From positions 1 to 47,293 of the forward strand of contig JAFRPB010000034.1 of NCBI GenBank assembly GCA_017429345.1: a DNA stretch of 47,293 bases, read 5' to 3'. The notes beneath the pieces are model-generated. The model was not told where the DNA came from. It did not search any database and saw only the letters and a list, made by a program, of their open reading frames with translations. Numbering within the stretch: position 1 is the first letter of the stretch; the number at the start of each line of letters is the position of its first letter. The DNA is from Clostridia bacterium (GTDB lineage Bacteria > Bacillota > Clostridia > Oscillospirales > Acutalibacteraceae). The translations under genes and the position numbers were made by a program. This document shows, one piece after another, positions 38,474 through 46,584 of this stretch.

Positions 38474-39739
38474 ATGAAAATGTCAAAGTTTTGCGTATCC
38501 GATCTCGTCTCCCCCGGCGGGAACGAAAAAACCGACGAGCTCAAGGCCCTGTTCGCCGCGGTGCGCGCGCATATCCCGACCGTGACGCCCTGCCCGGAAA
38601 AGGATCCTTATCCCGGGGACGGGCGCATTCACGCGGTATTCTATGAGGGCGAGGAATGCCGCGGCAAAAAAACGCGCGTCTTCGCCTATCTCGGCTTTCC
38701 CGAGGGCGCAGACGCGGATACAAAGGTCCCGGCAATGGTGCTCGTGCACGGCGGGGGGTGCCACGCGTGGGCGCCGTGGGTCGCCTATTGGGTCGACCGC
38801 GGCTACGCGGCGATCTCATTTGACTTCAACGGGCTTGTGTACAACGGATCGGATCATACCTACAGCACGGATATCAACCTCTGGGCGCCGGATCCCGAAG
38901 GGCATCTGCCGACCGACAGCCTTGCGTCGCGCGGCAAGCCGTTTTCCGAGCAGTGGTATTATTACTTCGTCGCCGATATCATCCTCGCGCACAACGTGCT
39001 GCGGTCCGATCCGCGCGTCGATCCCGACCGCGTCGGTCTGACCGGCATTTCGTGGGGCGGCTTTGCCTCCGGCACGGTTTTAGGGTACGATCCCCGCTTC
39101 GCGTTCGTCGCGCCGGTCTACGGCTGCGGCTTCCTCGACACGTCCTGCGCGCTTTGGGGCGACTGGTTCCGCGGCGAGGGCGTCACCGACGTGTGGGAGC
39201 CGAAGCTCCTGCTGCCCGAGGTCAAAACGCCCGTGCTCTGGGTCAACGGCGACAACGACCCGTTCTTCCCCGCGGACTGCACTACAGCCAGCGCCGCCGC
39301 CTGCGCAAACGGCGAGGCGCTGCTCGTTCCGTCGCTGATCCACGGCATGGATCAGGGCATCGACCTGCCGGAGATCGCGCGTTTTGCCGACGAGCATTGC
39401 GGCATGGGCGAGGGCAATATCCATCTGACGGAGCTTTCGATCGAGGCGTCCTGCGTGCGCGTATCGTTCACGCTGCCCGCCGACGTCGAAAGCGCCGAAG
39501 TCTGTATCTATTACCGGTATTCTCCCCTCGAATACGAACCGCCGAGATTAAAGGACTGCCCGGATCTGATCGAGCCGTGGAAACGCGCGGCAGGCGTGGC
39601 GGAGAACGGCTGCGGCACCGTCGGGATCCCCGAGGGCACGGTCCTTTTCTACGTCGCAGTCGAGGGAACGGTCCCCGTCGGGGTGGAAAGCTACGTCATC
39701 CGCGCGACCAGCGGGGTATTCAAAGCGGGGACGGAATAA
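38474..39739 (+). CDS. Acetylxylan-esterase-like alpha/beta hydrolase
   Basis: A 421-residue cytosolic hydrolase. 'AMVLVHGGGCHAWAPWVAYWVDRGYAAISFDFNG' is the oxyanion region, 'VGLTGISWGGFASGTVLG' the nucleophile elbow (Ser near 194), 'VLWVNGDNDPFF' the acid near 259 and 'SLIHGMDQG' the His near 290. The fold fits acetylxylan esterases and related dienelactone-hydrolase-like enzymes. Residues 315-421 form an extra beta-domain not needed for catalysis. A purine-rich GAAAGAAG precedes the ATG. It heads the rightward unit that also carries a GH29-like gene 33 bases downstream. Confidence 0.85.
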   Translation: MKMSKFCVSDLVSPGGNEKTDELKALFAAVRAHIPTVTPCPEKDPYPGDGRIHAVFYEGEECRGKKTRVFAYLGFPEGADADTKVPAMVLVHGGGCHAWAPWVAYWVDRGYAAISFDFNGLVYNGSDHTYSTDINLWAPDPEGHLPTDSLASRGKPFSEQWYYYFVADIILAHNVLRSDPRVDPDRVGLTGISWGGFASGTVLGYDPRFAFVAPVYGCGFLDTSCALWGDWFRGEGVTDVWEPKLLLPEVKTPVLWVNGDNDPFFPADCTTASAAACANGEALLVPSLIHGMDQGIDLPEIARFADEHCGMGEGNIHLTELSIEASCVRVSFTLPADVESAEVCIYYRYSPLEYEPPRLKDCPDLIEPWKRAAGVAENGCGTVGIPEGTVLFYVAVEGTVPVGVESYVIRATSGVFKAGTE

Positions 39740-39772
39740 TACGGCATCACGGAGCATATAAGGAGGAGCATT

Positions 39773-40783
39773 ATGAACGCACAGGACAGAATGATGAGCA
39801 AAAAATGGGGCGTCTTCAACCATTATCTCTATTACAGCGAGAAGGGCCTCGCATTCCCCAACGGGGACGGCGAGGCGTGGGAACGCGGGATCGCGCCTAT
39901 GGCAGAGGAATGGTGCGCGCAGACGGCGTCTTTCGATACGGAAAAGCTCGCCCGCACCCTGCATGAGATCGGCTGCGGATATTATATGATCACCGTCATG
40001 CAGGGCACGCGTTTTCTGCTCGCGCCGAATGAGGCTTACACGCGCATCACGGGCGTCGCGCCCGGGCATGGCTGCTGCAAACGCGACCTTATAAAAGATA
40101 TCGCGCTGTCGCTTCGGAAATATGACATCGACCTGTATCTTTACTACACCGGCGACGGTCCGCATTTTGATAAGATCGCGGGGCCGAAAATGAGCTTATA
40201 CGAAGACTATGAGGCAGGCATCCGGGGCATGGTGAGCGAAACCTTCGTGCGCAACTGGGCGGCGGTCCTCGGGGAATATGCCGCGCGCTACGGAGATCTC
40301 GTCAAAGGCTGGTGGGTCGACGGCTGCTATGAAAGCCTTGGCTACAACAACGCGCTGCTCTCGATCTACTACGACGCGATCAGAAAGGGCAACCCGGACG
40401 CGCTGGCGGCGTTCAACAGCGGCACGGCGTCCTTCGTGCATCCCGACGGCGACGATACGCCGATCAAATGGTACGAGAACGAGGGCTTCACCTGCGGCGA
40501 GGACAACGACTTCACCTATATTTTCAAAACGCGGTTCACCGACGGTGCGCAGAACCACCTGCTGATCCCCCTCGGCGACTACCGGGACGGGAACATCTGC
40601 GCGGGCTGGCGCAATACGGGCGTGCGGCGCAGCAAAGAATACGTCGCGGACTATATCAAAAAGAACAATGCCGCCGGCGCGGTCATCACCGTGGATATCT
40701 TCGTGGACTGTCACGGCAATTTCGACCCCGCGCAGGTCGAGGCGCTGAAATACGTCGGCAGAGAAGTACGGAAAAACAGCTGA
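39773..40783 (+). CDS. GH29-like alpha-L-fucosidase-family protein, barrel only
   Basis: A 336-residue protein that looks like a lone GH29-type TIM barrel: 'KKWGVFNHYLYY' matches the first strand, 'LARTLHEIGCGYYMITVMQGTRF' the second, 'YDIDLYLYYTGDG' the third, and 'YGDLVKGWWVDGCYE' places an Asp near residue 183 where the nucleophile of GH29 lies. It lacks the C-terminal beta-sandwich, and the HHEGF motif is replaced by 'MQGTRF', so the substrate may not be fucose. No signal peptide. AAGGAGGAG precedes the ATG. It follows the esterase gene by 33 bases. Confidence 0.75.
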   Translation: MNAQDRMMSKKWGVFNHYLYYSEKGLAFPNGDGEAWERGIAPMAEEWCAQTASFDTEKLARTLHEIGCGYYMITVMQGTRFLLAPNEAYTRITGVAPGHGCCKRDLIKDIALSLRKYDIDLYLYYTGDGPHFDKIAGPKMSLYEDYEAGIRGMVSETFVRNWAAVLGEYAARYGDLVKGWWVDGCYESLGYNNALLSIYYDAIRKGNPDALAAFNSGTASFVHPDGDDTPIKWYENEGFTCGEDNDFTYIFKTRFTDGAQNHLLIPLGDYRDGNICAGWRNTGVRRSKEYVADYIKKNNAAGAVITVDIFVDCHGNFDPAQVEALKYVGREVRKNS

Positions 40784-40886
40784 ATCACGGAATAACAGGT
40801 CCACAGACTCCGTTATATCACGAAAATACAAGCTAAAAACACCGAATTTATAACCGCAAATTTCTCAAAGATCGGAGGCGGAAAAG

Positions 40887-41684
40887 ATGAACGAAACGGA
40901 TATCCTGATCCGGCATTACGAAACGCACGACGAAGAAGGGCGGCTGCTCTCAAGGCACGGGCAGGTGGAGTATATCACGACGCAGAAGTATATCCACGCC
41001 TGCGCGCAGACTGTCGGCGCAAAGCTCGTTCTTGAGATCGGCGCGGGGACCGGACGCTACAGCGTGCCCCTCGCGCGGGAAGGCTTCGACGTGACGGCGC
41101 TTGAGCTGGTGGAACACAATCTTGACGTTCTGCGCGGGAAGCTCACCGGAGGCGAAAAGCTCACGGCGCTGCAGGGGAACGCCCTCGACCTCTCGCGGTT
41201 TGCCGACGGCAGCTTCGATCTTGTGCTGCTGCTCGGCCCGATGTATCATCTGTTTACGTTTGAAGACAAACAAAAAGCGCTCGCCGAGGCGGTGCGCGTC
41301 ACGAAAAAGGGCGGGTATCTCCTCGTTTCCTACTGCATGAACGAGCCGACGGTCGTTCAGTACGTTTTTCAGCGCGGGAACCTGCGGGAAGTGCTCGAAA
41401 ATCATATGCTGACCGCCGACTGGCACTGCGTCAGCGAACCGAAGGAAATATTCGAGCTCGTCCGCACGGAGGATATCGCCGCGCTGGACGCGACCGTCAA
41501 CGCCGCGCGCGAGAAGCTCGTCGCAACGGACGGCGCGACAAGATATCTCTGCGATTTCATCGACGAAGCGGACGATTTCACGTTTGAAAAATGGGTCGAA
41601 TACCACCTCGCCGTCTGCGAGCGGCAGGATCTGATCGGCGCGTCGCACCACGTGCTCGATATTCTCAGGAAAAACGAATTATAA
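40887..41684 (+). CDS. Class I SAM-dependent methyltransferase
   Basis: A 265-residue methyltransferase of the Methyltransf_11/25 type. Motif I is 'VLEIGAGTGRYSVPLA' (near 47-62), motif II 'VTALELVEHNL', motif IV 'FDLVLLLGPMYHL' and post-motif 'AVRVTKKGGYLLVSYC'. The C-terminal half is helical and typical of small-molecule methyltransferases. Substrate unknown. GGAGGCGGAAAAG precedes the ATG. It is separated by 103 bases from the upstream gene, with no clear terminator. Confidence 0.88.
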   Translation: MNETDILIRHYETHDEEGRLLSRHGQVEYITTQKYIHACAQTVGAKLVLEIGAGTGRYSVPLAREGFDVTALELVEHNLDVLRGKLTGGEKLTALQGNALDLSRFADGSFDLVLLLGPMYHLFTFEDKQKALAEAVRVTKKGGYLLVSYCMNEPTVVQYVFQRGNLREVLENHMLTADWHCVSEPKEIFELVRTEDIAALDATVNAAREKLVATDGATRYLCDFIDEADDFTFEKWVEYHLAVCERQDLIGASHHVLDILRKNEL

Positions 41685-41710
41685 AGAATTATAAATTAGG
41701 AGGAATAATC

Positions 41711-42055
41711 ATGCTGTTTGTATGCTACCCCAAATGCACGACCTGTCAGAAGGCGCAGAAATGGCTGGACGGACACGGCGTGAAGTACGACTTCAGGAAC
41801 ATCAAAGAGGAAAACCCGACCGAGGCGGAGCTGCGCGAGTGGCACGCGCGCAGCGGTCTTACGCTGAAAAAGTTTTTCAACACCAGCGGCCTGCTGTATA
41901 AGGCGCTGAACCTCAAGGACCGCCTGCCGGGGATGAGCGAGGACGAGCAGTTCGCCCTGCTCGCGTCCGACGGGATGCTCGTCAAACGCCCGATCCTGAT
42001 CGGCGACGGTTTCGTTATCGTCGGTTTCAAAGAGGCGGAATACGAGAAACTGTAA
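41711..42055 (+). CDS. ArsC/Spx-family thioredoxin-fold protein
   Basis: A 114-residue protein of the ArsC/Spx/YffB family. 'CYPKCTTCQKAQKWLDGHGVKYDFRNI' carries Cys9 and Cys12 in the position of the redox pair, and 'KRPILIGDGFVIVGF' is the conserved cis-Pro strand. These proteins are glutaredoxin-like reductases or RNA-polymerase-binding Spx regulators. The CxxC and the sequence near residue 95 fit the YffB-like group better than true arsenate reductase, and there are no ars genes nearby. AGGAGG is seven bases before the ATG. The frame is open upstream but overlaps the methyltransferase gene. Confidence 0.88.
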   Translation: MLFVCYPKCTTCQKAQKWLDGHGVKYDFRNIKEENPTEAELREWHARSGLTLKKFFNTSGLLYKALNLKDRLPGMSEDEQFALLASDGMLVKRPILIGDGFVIVGFKEAEYEKL

Positions 42056-42071
42056 ACCGGAGGATCAGCCG

Positions 42072-44132
42072 ATGACGATTTCCATTCATTACGACCCGTC
42101 CGAGACGGACTATGCCGCAAAGGAGCTGAAAAAGTTTCTCGGCGAGTTCACAAACGCGATCCTGACGGAGAACGCGCCGGCAGAGCGGAGCGTGACGCTT
42201 CTGACCGACACCGCCCTGCCCGCGCACTGCTATCGACTCACGGGCGACGGCGACGCGCTGACCGTGCGCGGCGCAAGCCCCTCCGCCGTACTGTGCGGCG
42301 TGTGCGACGCGCTCTCCGACGCGGGCCTTTTGTTCCTTGCGTCCGGATATTCCGCACCGAAGGGCTTTGACTTCGACGCGTTTTTCCGAGCAAGCAAAGA
42401 GGTTCGCCCGAAATTCCGCCTGCGCGGCGTGCGGCAGCACATCAATTTCCCTATGGATATCTCCTCTTATCCGCTTTGGGACGCGCAGGAATACATCCGC
42501 GCGCTCGCCCGGATGCGCTTCAACGCGATCACCTTCCACTCCTATCCCGGGCAGTGGCACTCTGTGGATCCCGCCGATCCGAACGACCGCCCGGGGCATT
42601 TCTTTTATGGGCAGGTCCATCCCGTGCCCGACGACGACCCGCTGCTCGCCGAACGGCTCCGCAACCGCAGGTATTACTGCATCCCCGAGGCGGAGGCGAT
42701 TTTTGAGGACGAAGCCGCCCGCGGCGAATACGCCCGGTATTGGCTCAATCAGGTCATGAAAACGGCGAAGGACGCCGGTATGGAACTGACGCTTTCGGTC
42801 GAGGTCACGACGGACGACGAAGAAAAGACCGTACGGATGCTGCGCGCGGTCTGCGAGGCATATCCGCTGATCGACACGCTTGAGCTGATCACAGAGGAAT
42901 GCGGCGGTTTCCGCAGCATCCCGGGGCTGACGATCGAAAATCTGCGGGAATTCCTGACCGGGACCCTCGGCGGGGATATCGTTGACGAAAACGGTGAGAT
43001 CCCGTATTTCCCAGAGACGCTTCCGACGCAGCTCGGCGCGGCGGCGGAAAGCCTGAAAAGGATCCTGCGCGCGGTTGAAAACCGTGAACGGTGGCTTGCG
43101 GGGCTCCCGCGCAGGCCGGCTTTGCGGGCGGGGCTGTACCTGACAGAGGAAGCGACGCTGAAAGTCCTGCGCTGCGTCCTGCGGAAAAAGCTGCCGGAGG
43201 GGATGACGATGAGCCTGCTGCCCGCCCACGGCGCGCTGGCTGCGGCGGATAATATCGAAAATACAGGAACCGTCGAAGCCGACTGGCAGAACACGATGTT
43301 CTATTCCTGGGCGGAATTCGACGGCAATATGTATCTGCAGCAGCTCTCGACCGACGGGATCGAAAAGCTGGCAAGGATGCCGGAGGCGGAATCGGCGTAC
43401 GGTATGTGCATCAACCACTGGCGCACGTCGGAGAACGACCTGACGATCGCCTACGCCGCGGAAGCGGCTGCAGGCGGCGCAGGCGCATTCGATTTTTACC
43501 GGCAGTTCGCGGCAAAGCTCGGCGTCGCGGACAGGGATCTGTTTGCGAAGACCTGCGACAGGCTCGCGAAACTTGACACCTACAACCGGGATCACCTGTT
43601 CAATATCGGGTTCTGCGCCGTCGGCTGCTGGCTCGACTGGTGCCGCGGCGACAACGGCGAGACGCTGCCGCGCGGGCTTTCCGTGCCGGCGATGCGGGAA
43701 GCCGACGCCCGCTACCGGGAGCTGATCGGGGCGTACAAACGCCTGCTCCCCGGCGCGGGGACCAAGGAGGCAGCCGCACACCTGCGCCTGATGATCAACC
43801 GCTGCGAAACGAGCATCCTGCACATCCGCTCGCTGCTTTCCCTGGAACTGCTCCGCGATATTTACGATTACGACGACCCGAAGCCGCTCACCCGGGAGCA
43901 GGCGGACGCGGTCGAAGCGCTTCTGAAAACGGCGGAGGACAGCGCGGCGGAATACCTGCGCCTTTACGGCGAGCTGCTGCCGGACAGGGGCTGCGAGGGA
44001 CAGCTCGTGAGTTATTACGTGACGACGCCCGTGTTCGTGCGGGCGGTAGCGGCGCATTTCCGCGGCAATCCCGCGATCCTCGCGCCGGACGCGTACGACG
44101 CGCCGCCCATGCCGGACGAATCGGTGCTGTAA
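42072..44132 (+). CDS. Putative glycoside hydrolase, family not recognised
   Basis: A 686-residue protein with no signal peptide. Residues 1-110 look like the alpha/beta N-terminal domain found before GH20, GH67 and GH84 barrels ('YAAKELKKFLGEFT', 'SAVLCGVCDALSDAGLLFL'). Then a TIM-barrel-like region: 'RLRGVRQHINFPMDISSYPLWD', 'RMRFNAITFHSYPGQWH', 'KDAGMELTLSVEVT', 'PLIDTLELITEECGG' and 'AYGMCINHWRTSENDLT'. The paired acids in 'LITEECGG' near residue 279 are candidate catalytic residues. After about 480 the protein is helical, as in GH67/GH115-type C-termini. I cannot name a family. It ends the rightward operon, 16 bases after the ArsC-like gene, with AACCGGAGG upstream. Confidence 0.7.
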   Translation: MTISIHYDPSETDYAAKELKKFLGEFTNAILTENAPAERSVTLLTDTALPAHCYRLTGDGDALTVRGASPSAVLCGVCDALSDAGLLFLASGYSAPKGFDFDAFFRASKEVRPKFRLRGVRQHINFPMDISSYPLWDAQEYIRALARMRFNAITFHSYPGQWHSVDPADPNDRPGHFFYGQVHPVPDDDPLLAERLRNRRYYCIPEAEAIFEDEAARGEYARYWLNQVMKTAKDAGMELTLSVEVTTDDEEKTVRMLRAVCEAYPLIDTLELITEECGGFRSIPGLTIENLREFLTGTLGGDIVDENGEIPYFPETLPTQLGAAAESLKRILRAVENRERWLAGLPRRPALRAGLYLTEEATLKVLRCVLRKKLPEGMTMSLLPAHGALAAADNIENTGTVEADWQNTMFYSWAEFDGNMYLQQLSTDGIEKLARMPEAESAYGMCINHWRTSENDLTIAYAAEAAAGGAGAFDFYRQFAAKLGVADRDLFAKTCDRLAKLDTYNRDHLFNIGFCAVGCWLDWCRGDNGETLPRGLSVPAMREADARYRELIGAYKRLLPGAGTKEAAAHLRLMINRCETSILHIRSLLSLELLRDIYDYDDPKPLTREQADAVEALLKTAEDSAAEYLRLYGELLPDRGCEGQLVSYYVTTPVFVRAVAAHFRGNPAILAPDAYDAPPMPDESVL

Positions 44133-44161
44133 ATTCAACAAAATCTATCCGTAAAATACAA

Positions 44162-44217
44162 CCCGCCGTAACACGTCCGGACTGCCGGAACTGTTATGGC
44201 GGGATTGTCTTATTTTT
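44162..44217 (+). terminator. Terminator of the rightward glycan operon
   Basis: CCCGCC(G)TAACA pairs with TGTTA(T)GGCGGG with an inner TCCGG/CCGGA, followed by a U-rich ATTGTCTTATTTTT. Confidence 0.8.
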
Positions 44218-44221
44218 AGTG

Positions 44222-44284
44222 AAGTCGCAGCGCGACTTGTTTTCTAATGAGGAATGAGGAATGTCGGAAATCGCTGCGCGATTT
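44222..44284. repeat. Pair of matched 17-bp hairpins
   Basis: AAGTCGC-AGC-GCGACTT (44222-44238) and AAATCGC-TGC-GCGATTT (44268-44284) are perfect 7-bp stems with three-base loops, 29 bases apart, separated by 'tgaggaatgaggaatg'. They lie in the gap (44133-44353) between convergent genes and resemble small dispersed palindromic elements. Confidence 0.75.
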
Positions 44285-44322
44285 GATTATAGATAATTTG
44301 CCGGTAACCTGTTGACCATAAA

Positions 44323-44364
44323 CTTACACCTTACACCTTGCTTCTTACATCTATCACATTGCAC
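44323..44364. repeat. 7-bp repeat array at the 3' end of the propeller gene
   Basis: Six heptads on the plus strand: CTTACAC, CTTACAC, CTTGCTT, CTTACAT, CTATCAC, ATTGCAC. In the sense of the minus-strand gene the unit is GTGTAAG. The stop codon (44354-44356) lies inside the array. Confidence 0.75.
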
Positions 44365-45217
44365 CTTTTTCCAAACGGTACGTTCGTATCATCGTTCTCG
44401 AGGCCAGAGAGACGTCGAGGAACCGGAAAAGCACCCCGTCTTCGCCCGCGCTGATCGAAAGCCCCTCCGCCTCGGTGAAGGCGTTGCCCATATCCCGGAC
44501 GAAGGCTTCCGTCGTTTCGCCCGTTGCGAGATCGACGGCGTAGGTGATCTTCTCGTTCACGCCGTCGTTGCTCGAGAGATAAAGCGTTCCGTTCAGCACG
44601 TCGCCGCCGGTGATCTTCGTGACGGTCCGGTCCAGCCGGACGGCGTCCGCATAGGAGAAATCATCGAGACGCAGCATTCTGACCTCGTCGACGTCCCGCG
44701 CCTGCGTATAGTAGACCGTGCCGTCGCTGACCGCGACCCAGGGGATGTGCCCGTTGCCCCTGCCTTCGTCGGGCAGAACGTGATATTCGATGAGCTCAAG
44801 CGTTTCGGCGTCGAAGACCATAACGGCGGGATCGCGGAAGAAGAACGCTTCGCAGGCGGCGTAGATCCTGCCGCCGGAATACGCGCAGTCGCCGAGGTGC
44901 GAATATCCTTTCAGGATCACGCTTTCCGGCAGGCACATATCGTTGATCTTCACGATCTGGCCCGTCGCTTCGTCGATCTTCACGATCGCGTTATAGTCGA
45001 TATATTTGATACACCCGGTGCCGTAGAGATACGTCCCGTCGGTGGTGATCCCCTGACAGAACGCCGCCCCCTCCGAATAAGGGTAGGCGAGTTCGCCCTC
45101 GGGAACAAGATCGCCCCGGATCACCGAGGAAGGCCCCGAGACCGCCCCTGCGAACGCGAACAGAAACGCGAAGAACAGAGAGAATATTTTTCTTAACGCT
45201 GCGAACAGAGAAGACAT
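44354..45217 (-). CDS. Secreted propeller-like protein of unknown function
   Basis: A 287-residue protein with an N-terminal signal or anchor segment (about 8-27). The rest has regularly spaced beta-strand motifs: 'QGITTDGTYLYGTG', 'NAIVKIDEATGQIVKI', 'GDCAYSGGRIYAACEA', 'VMVFDAETLELIEYHVL', 'VAVSDGTVYYTQ', 'GDVLNGTLYLSSND'. These look like blades of a six-bladed beta-propeller, as in SMP-30 or glutaminyl-cyclase-like proteins, but no catalytic residues can be named. GGAGG is eight bases before the ATG. It follows the metallophosphoesterase gene by 65 bases and is likely co-transcribed. Confidence 0.75.
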   Translation of the reverse strand: MSSLFAALRKIFSLFFAFLFAFAGAVSGPSSVIRGDLVPEGELAYPYSEGAAFCQGITTDGTYLYGTGCIKYIDYNAIVKIDEATGQIVKINDMCLPESVILKGYSHLGDCAYSGGRIYAACEAFFFRDPAVMVFDAETLELIEYHVLPDEGRGNGHIPWVAVSDGTVYYTQARDVDEVRMLRLDDFSYADAVRLDRTVTKITGGDVLNGTLYLSSNDGVNEKITYAVDLATGETTEAFVRDMGNAFTEAEGLSISAGEDGVLFRFLDVSLASRTMIRTYRLEKGAM

Positions 45218-45282
45218 CGGAATTCCTCCCGCGGTATTTTTTTAACCGGCGGCTTTCAGCGAAGCCGAACGGCCGGAGAAGA

Positions 45283-46176
45283 CTATTGCACGGTGACGAT
45301 CCTGCCGGTATCGCAGGCGGTGACGTACTGCGGCAGCGCGGGCGTGACCATGGTGACGAAATTCATATGCAGATGCCCCGCGAAGATCGCTCTGATATTC
45401 GGCGAGGTCGTGATCAGCTCATAGGCCTGCGCCGTGATCTCATCCTGTTCCCCGGGAACGCTCATCAGATAGGAGGGCATGCCGGGCTCCGTCACGACGG
45501 CGTTGTAAAGATCCTCCGCGTACAGCGGTACGTGCAGCAGCAGGATCGTCGGCATGCCGAGAGCAAGCTCCTCCCTGAGCCTGTCCAGCTGCCACTGCTC
45601 GATCTGGTAGTATCCGTTGTCGAGGCTGACGAGGTTGACGCCGTTGACCTTGCGGGAAGAAAACCGGATATCGTTTTTGAACGCCGCCTGCACCTTATCA
45701 AGGCTTTGGTTCCGGTAGGCGGCGTCTTCTTTCGCCTCGCCCACGTACAGCGAGAATTCGTGGTTGCCCGCCGCCATGATCACGTCGCAGCGGTCGGTGA
45801 AGTCTTTCGCCGCCTCCAGGTTCTTTTGCGAAACGAAGTCGATCTGGTCGCCCGTATGCACGATCAAGCAGCCCAGCTCCTGCGATTTTTCGATCGCCGC
45901 CTGCAGATTCGCCTGCGCCCAGGGAAAAATAGAAGATCTGCTCTCGGCGAGTTTGACCTTCCGCCTGCCGTCGCGGCTGTCCGCGAGCGTCAGATGCGTA
46001 TCGCTCAGATGCATAAAACAAAACGGTTCGTCAGCGCCGACGTCGATCGTCAGGGACTGAAACGAGATGTTTGCCGGAGCCGTCACGGTCTTCGCGTTAT
46101 AAACGAACAGCCCCGAAAAAAACGCGGCGATCGCCGTAAAAAAGGCGACGATCTTTGCCCAGATAGTATTCATCAT
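45283..46176 (-). CDS. Membrane-anchored calcineurin-like metallophosphoesterase
   Basis: A 297-residue phosphoesterase with an N-terminal membrane segment (about 5-24), active domain outside. All metal-binding motifs are visible: 'LSDTHL', 'VHTGDQIDF', 'AAGNHEF', 'LLLHVPLY' and 'FAGHLHMNF'. Substrate unknown. Phosphodiesters or nucleotides are typical. AAGGAG lies five bases before the ATG at 46176 and eight before the next ATG. A GTG two codons upstream overlaps the ribosome site. It heads a two-gene leftward unit with the propeller-like gene. Confidence 0.92.
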   Translation of the reverse strand: MMNTIWAKIVAFFTAIAAFFSGLFVYNAKTVTAPANISFQSLTIDVGADEPFCFMHLSDTHLTLADSRDGRRKVKLAESRSSIFPWAQANLQAAIEKSQELGCLIVHTGDQIDFVSQKNLEAAKDFTDRCDVIMAAGNHEFSLYVGEAKEDAAYRNQSLDKVQAAFKNDIRFSSRKVNGVNLVSLDNGYYQIEQWQLDRLREELALGMPTILLLHVPLYAEDLYNAVVTEPGMPSYLMSVPGEQDEITAQAYELITTSPNIRAIFAGHLHMNFVTMVTPALPQYVTACDTGRIVTVQ

Positions 46177-46257
46177 AAACACTCCTTATGCTTTATTATA
46201 TCGGACGGATCCGGCAGATCGCAACAGATATATGCAAAACATCTGATAAATACGGAC

Positions 46258-46584
46258 TCACAGTTTTGTCTCGATTCGATCTCGGTCGCGCGGTCCGTAA
46301 ACAATCCGCAAAATAATGATCTCGTGTTTGAAATGGTCGGGCAAATAATACAGAACATAATTACCGACTGTCGTTTTGCGTATATCGTTCCGTTTGACAT
46401 AAGGGTTATCGACGGGACTCCCCGAAAGAGGAAATGTGCGGATCGTCGAAATCGCAGTCTCCATTTTTTGGATAAAGCTTTGCGCCGCAGTCGGATTGCT
46501 CAGTTCTCCGCTGATATAATTCAGCGTTTCGTTGAGATCGGCAGCGGCAATATCGGTAAAAGAGAAAGAATAATCAGCCGCCAT
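46258..46584 (-). CDS. RelE/ParE-family toxin
   Basis: A 108-residue toxin-family protein: 'FTDIAAADLNETLNYISGELSNPTAAQSFIQKMETAISTIRTFPLSGSPV' is the helical hairpin, and 'IRKTTVGNYVLYYLPDHFKHEIIILRIVYGPRDRDRI' the beta-sheet with the basic end. RelE members cut mRNA at the ribosome and ParE members poison gyrase. Sequence alone does not decide. It overlaps the antitoxin gene by 11 bases, so translation is coupled and the antitoxin is made first. Confidence 0.92.
   Translation of the reverse strand: MAADYSFSFTDIAAADLNETLNYISGELSNPTAAQSFIQKMETAISTIRTFPLSGSPVDNPYVKRNDIRKTTVGNYVLYYLPDHFKHEIIILRIVYGPRDRDRIETKL

Noticed and set aside
41711-42055. Arsenate reductase with an arsenic-resistance role
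   Set aside because: No arsR, arsB or acr3 gene is nearby. The CxxC pattern fits the wider ArsC/Spx/YffB family, so no arsenic function is claimed.
42027-44141. 704-codon open frame antisense to the 686-residue glycosidase
   Set aside because: The composition is Arg-rich and repeat-free without domains, there is no ribosome site, and the sense frame has clear domains and operon context. Long antisense frames are expected at this GC content.
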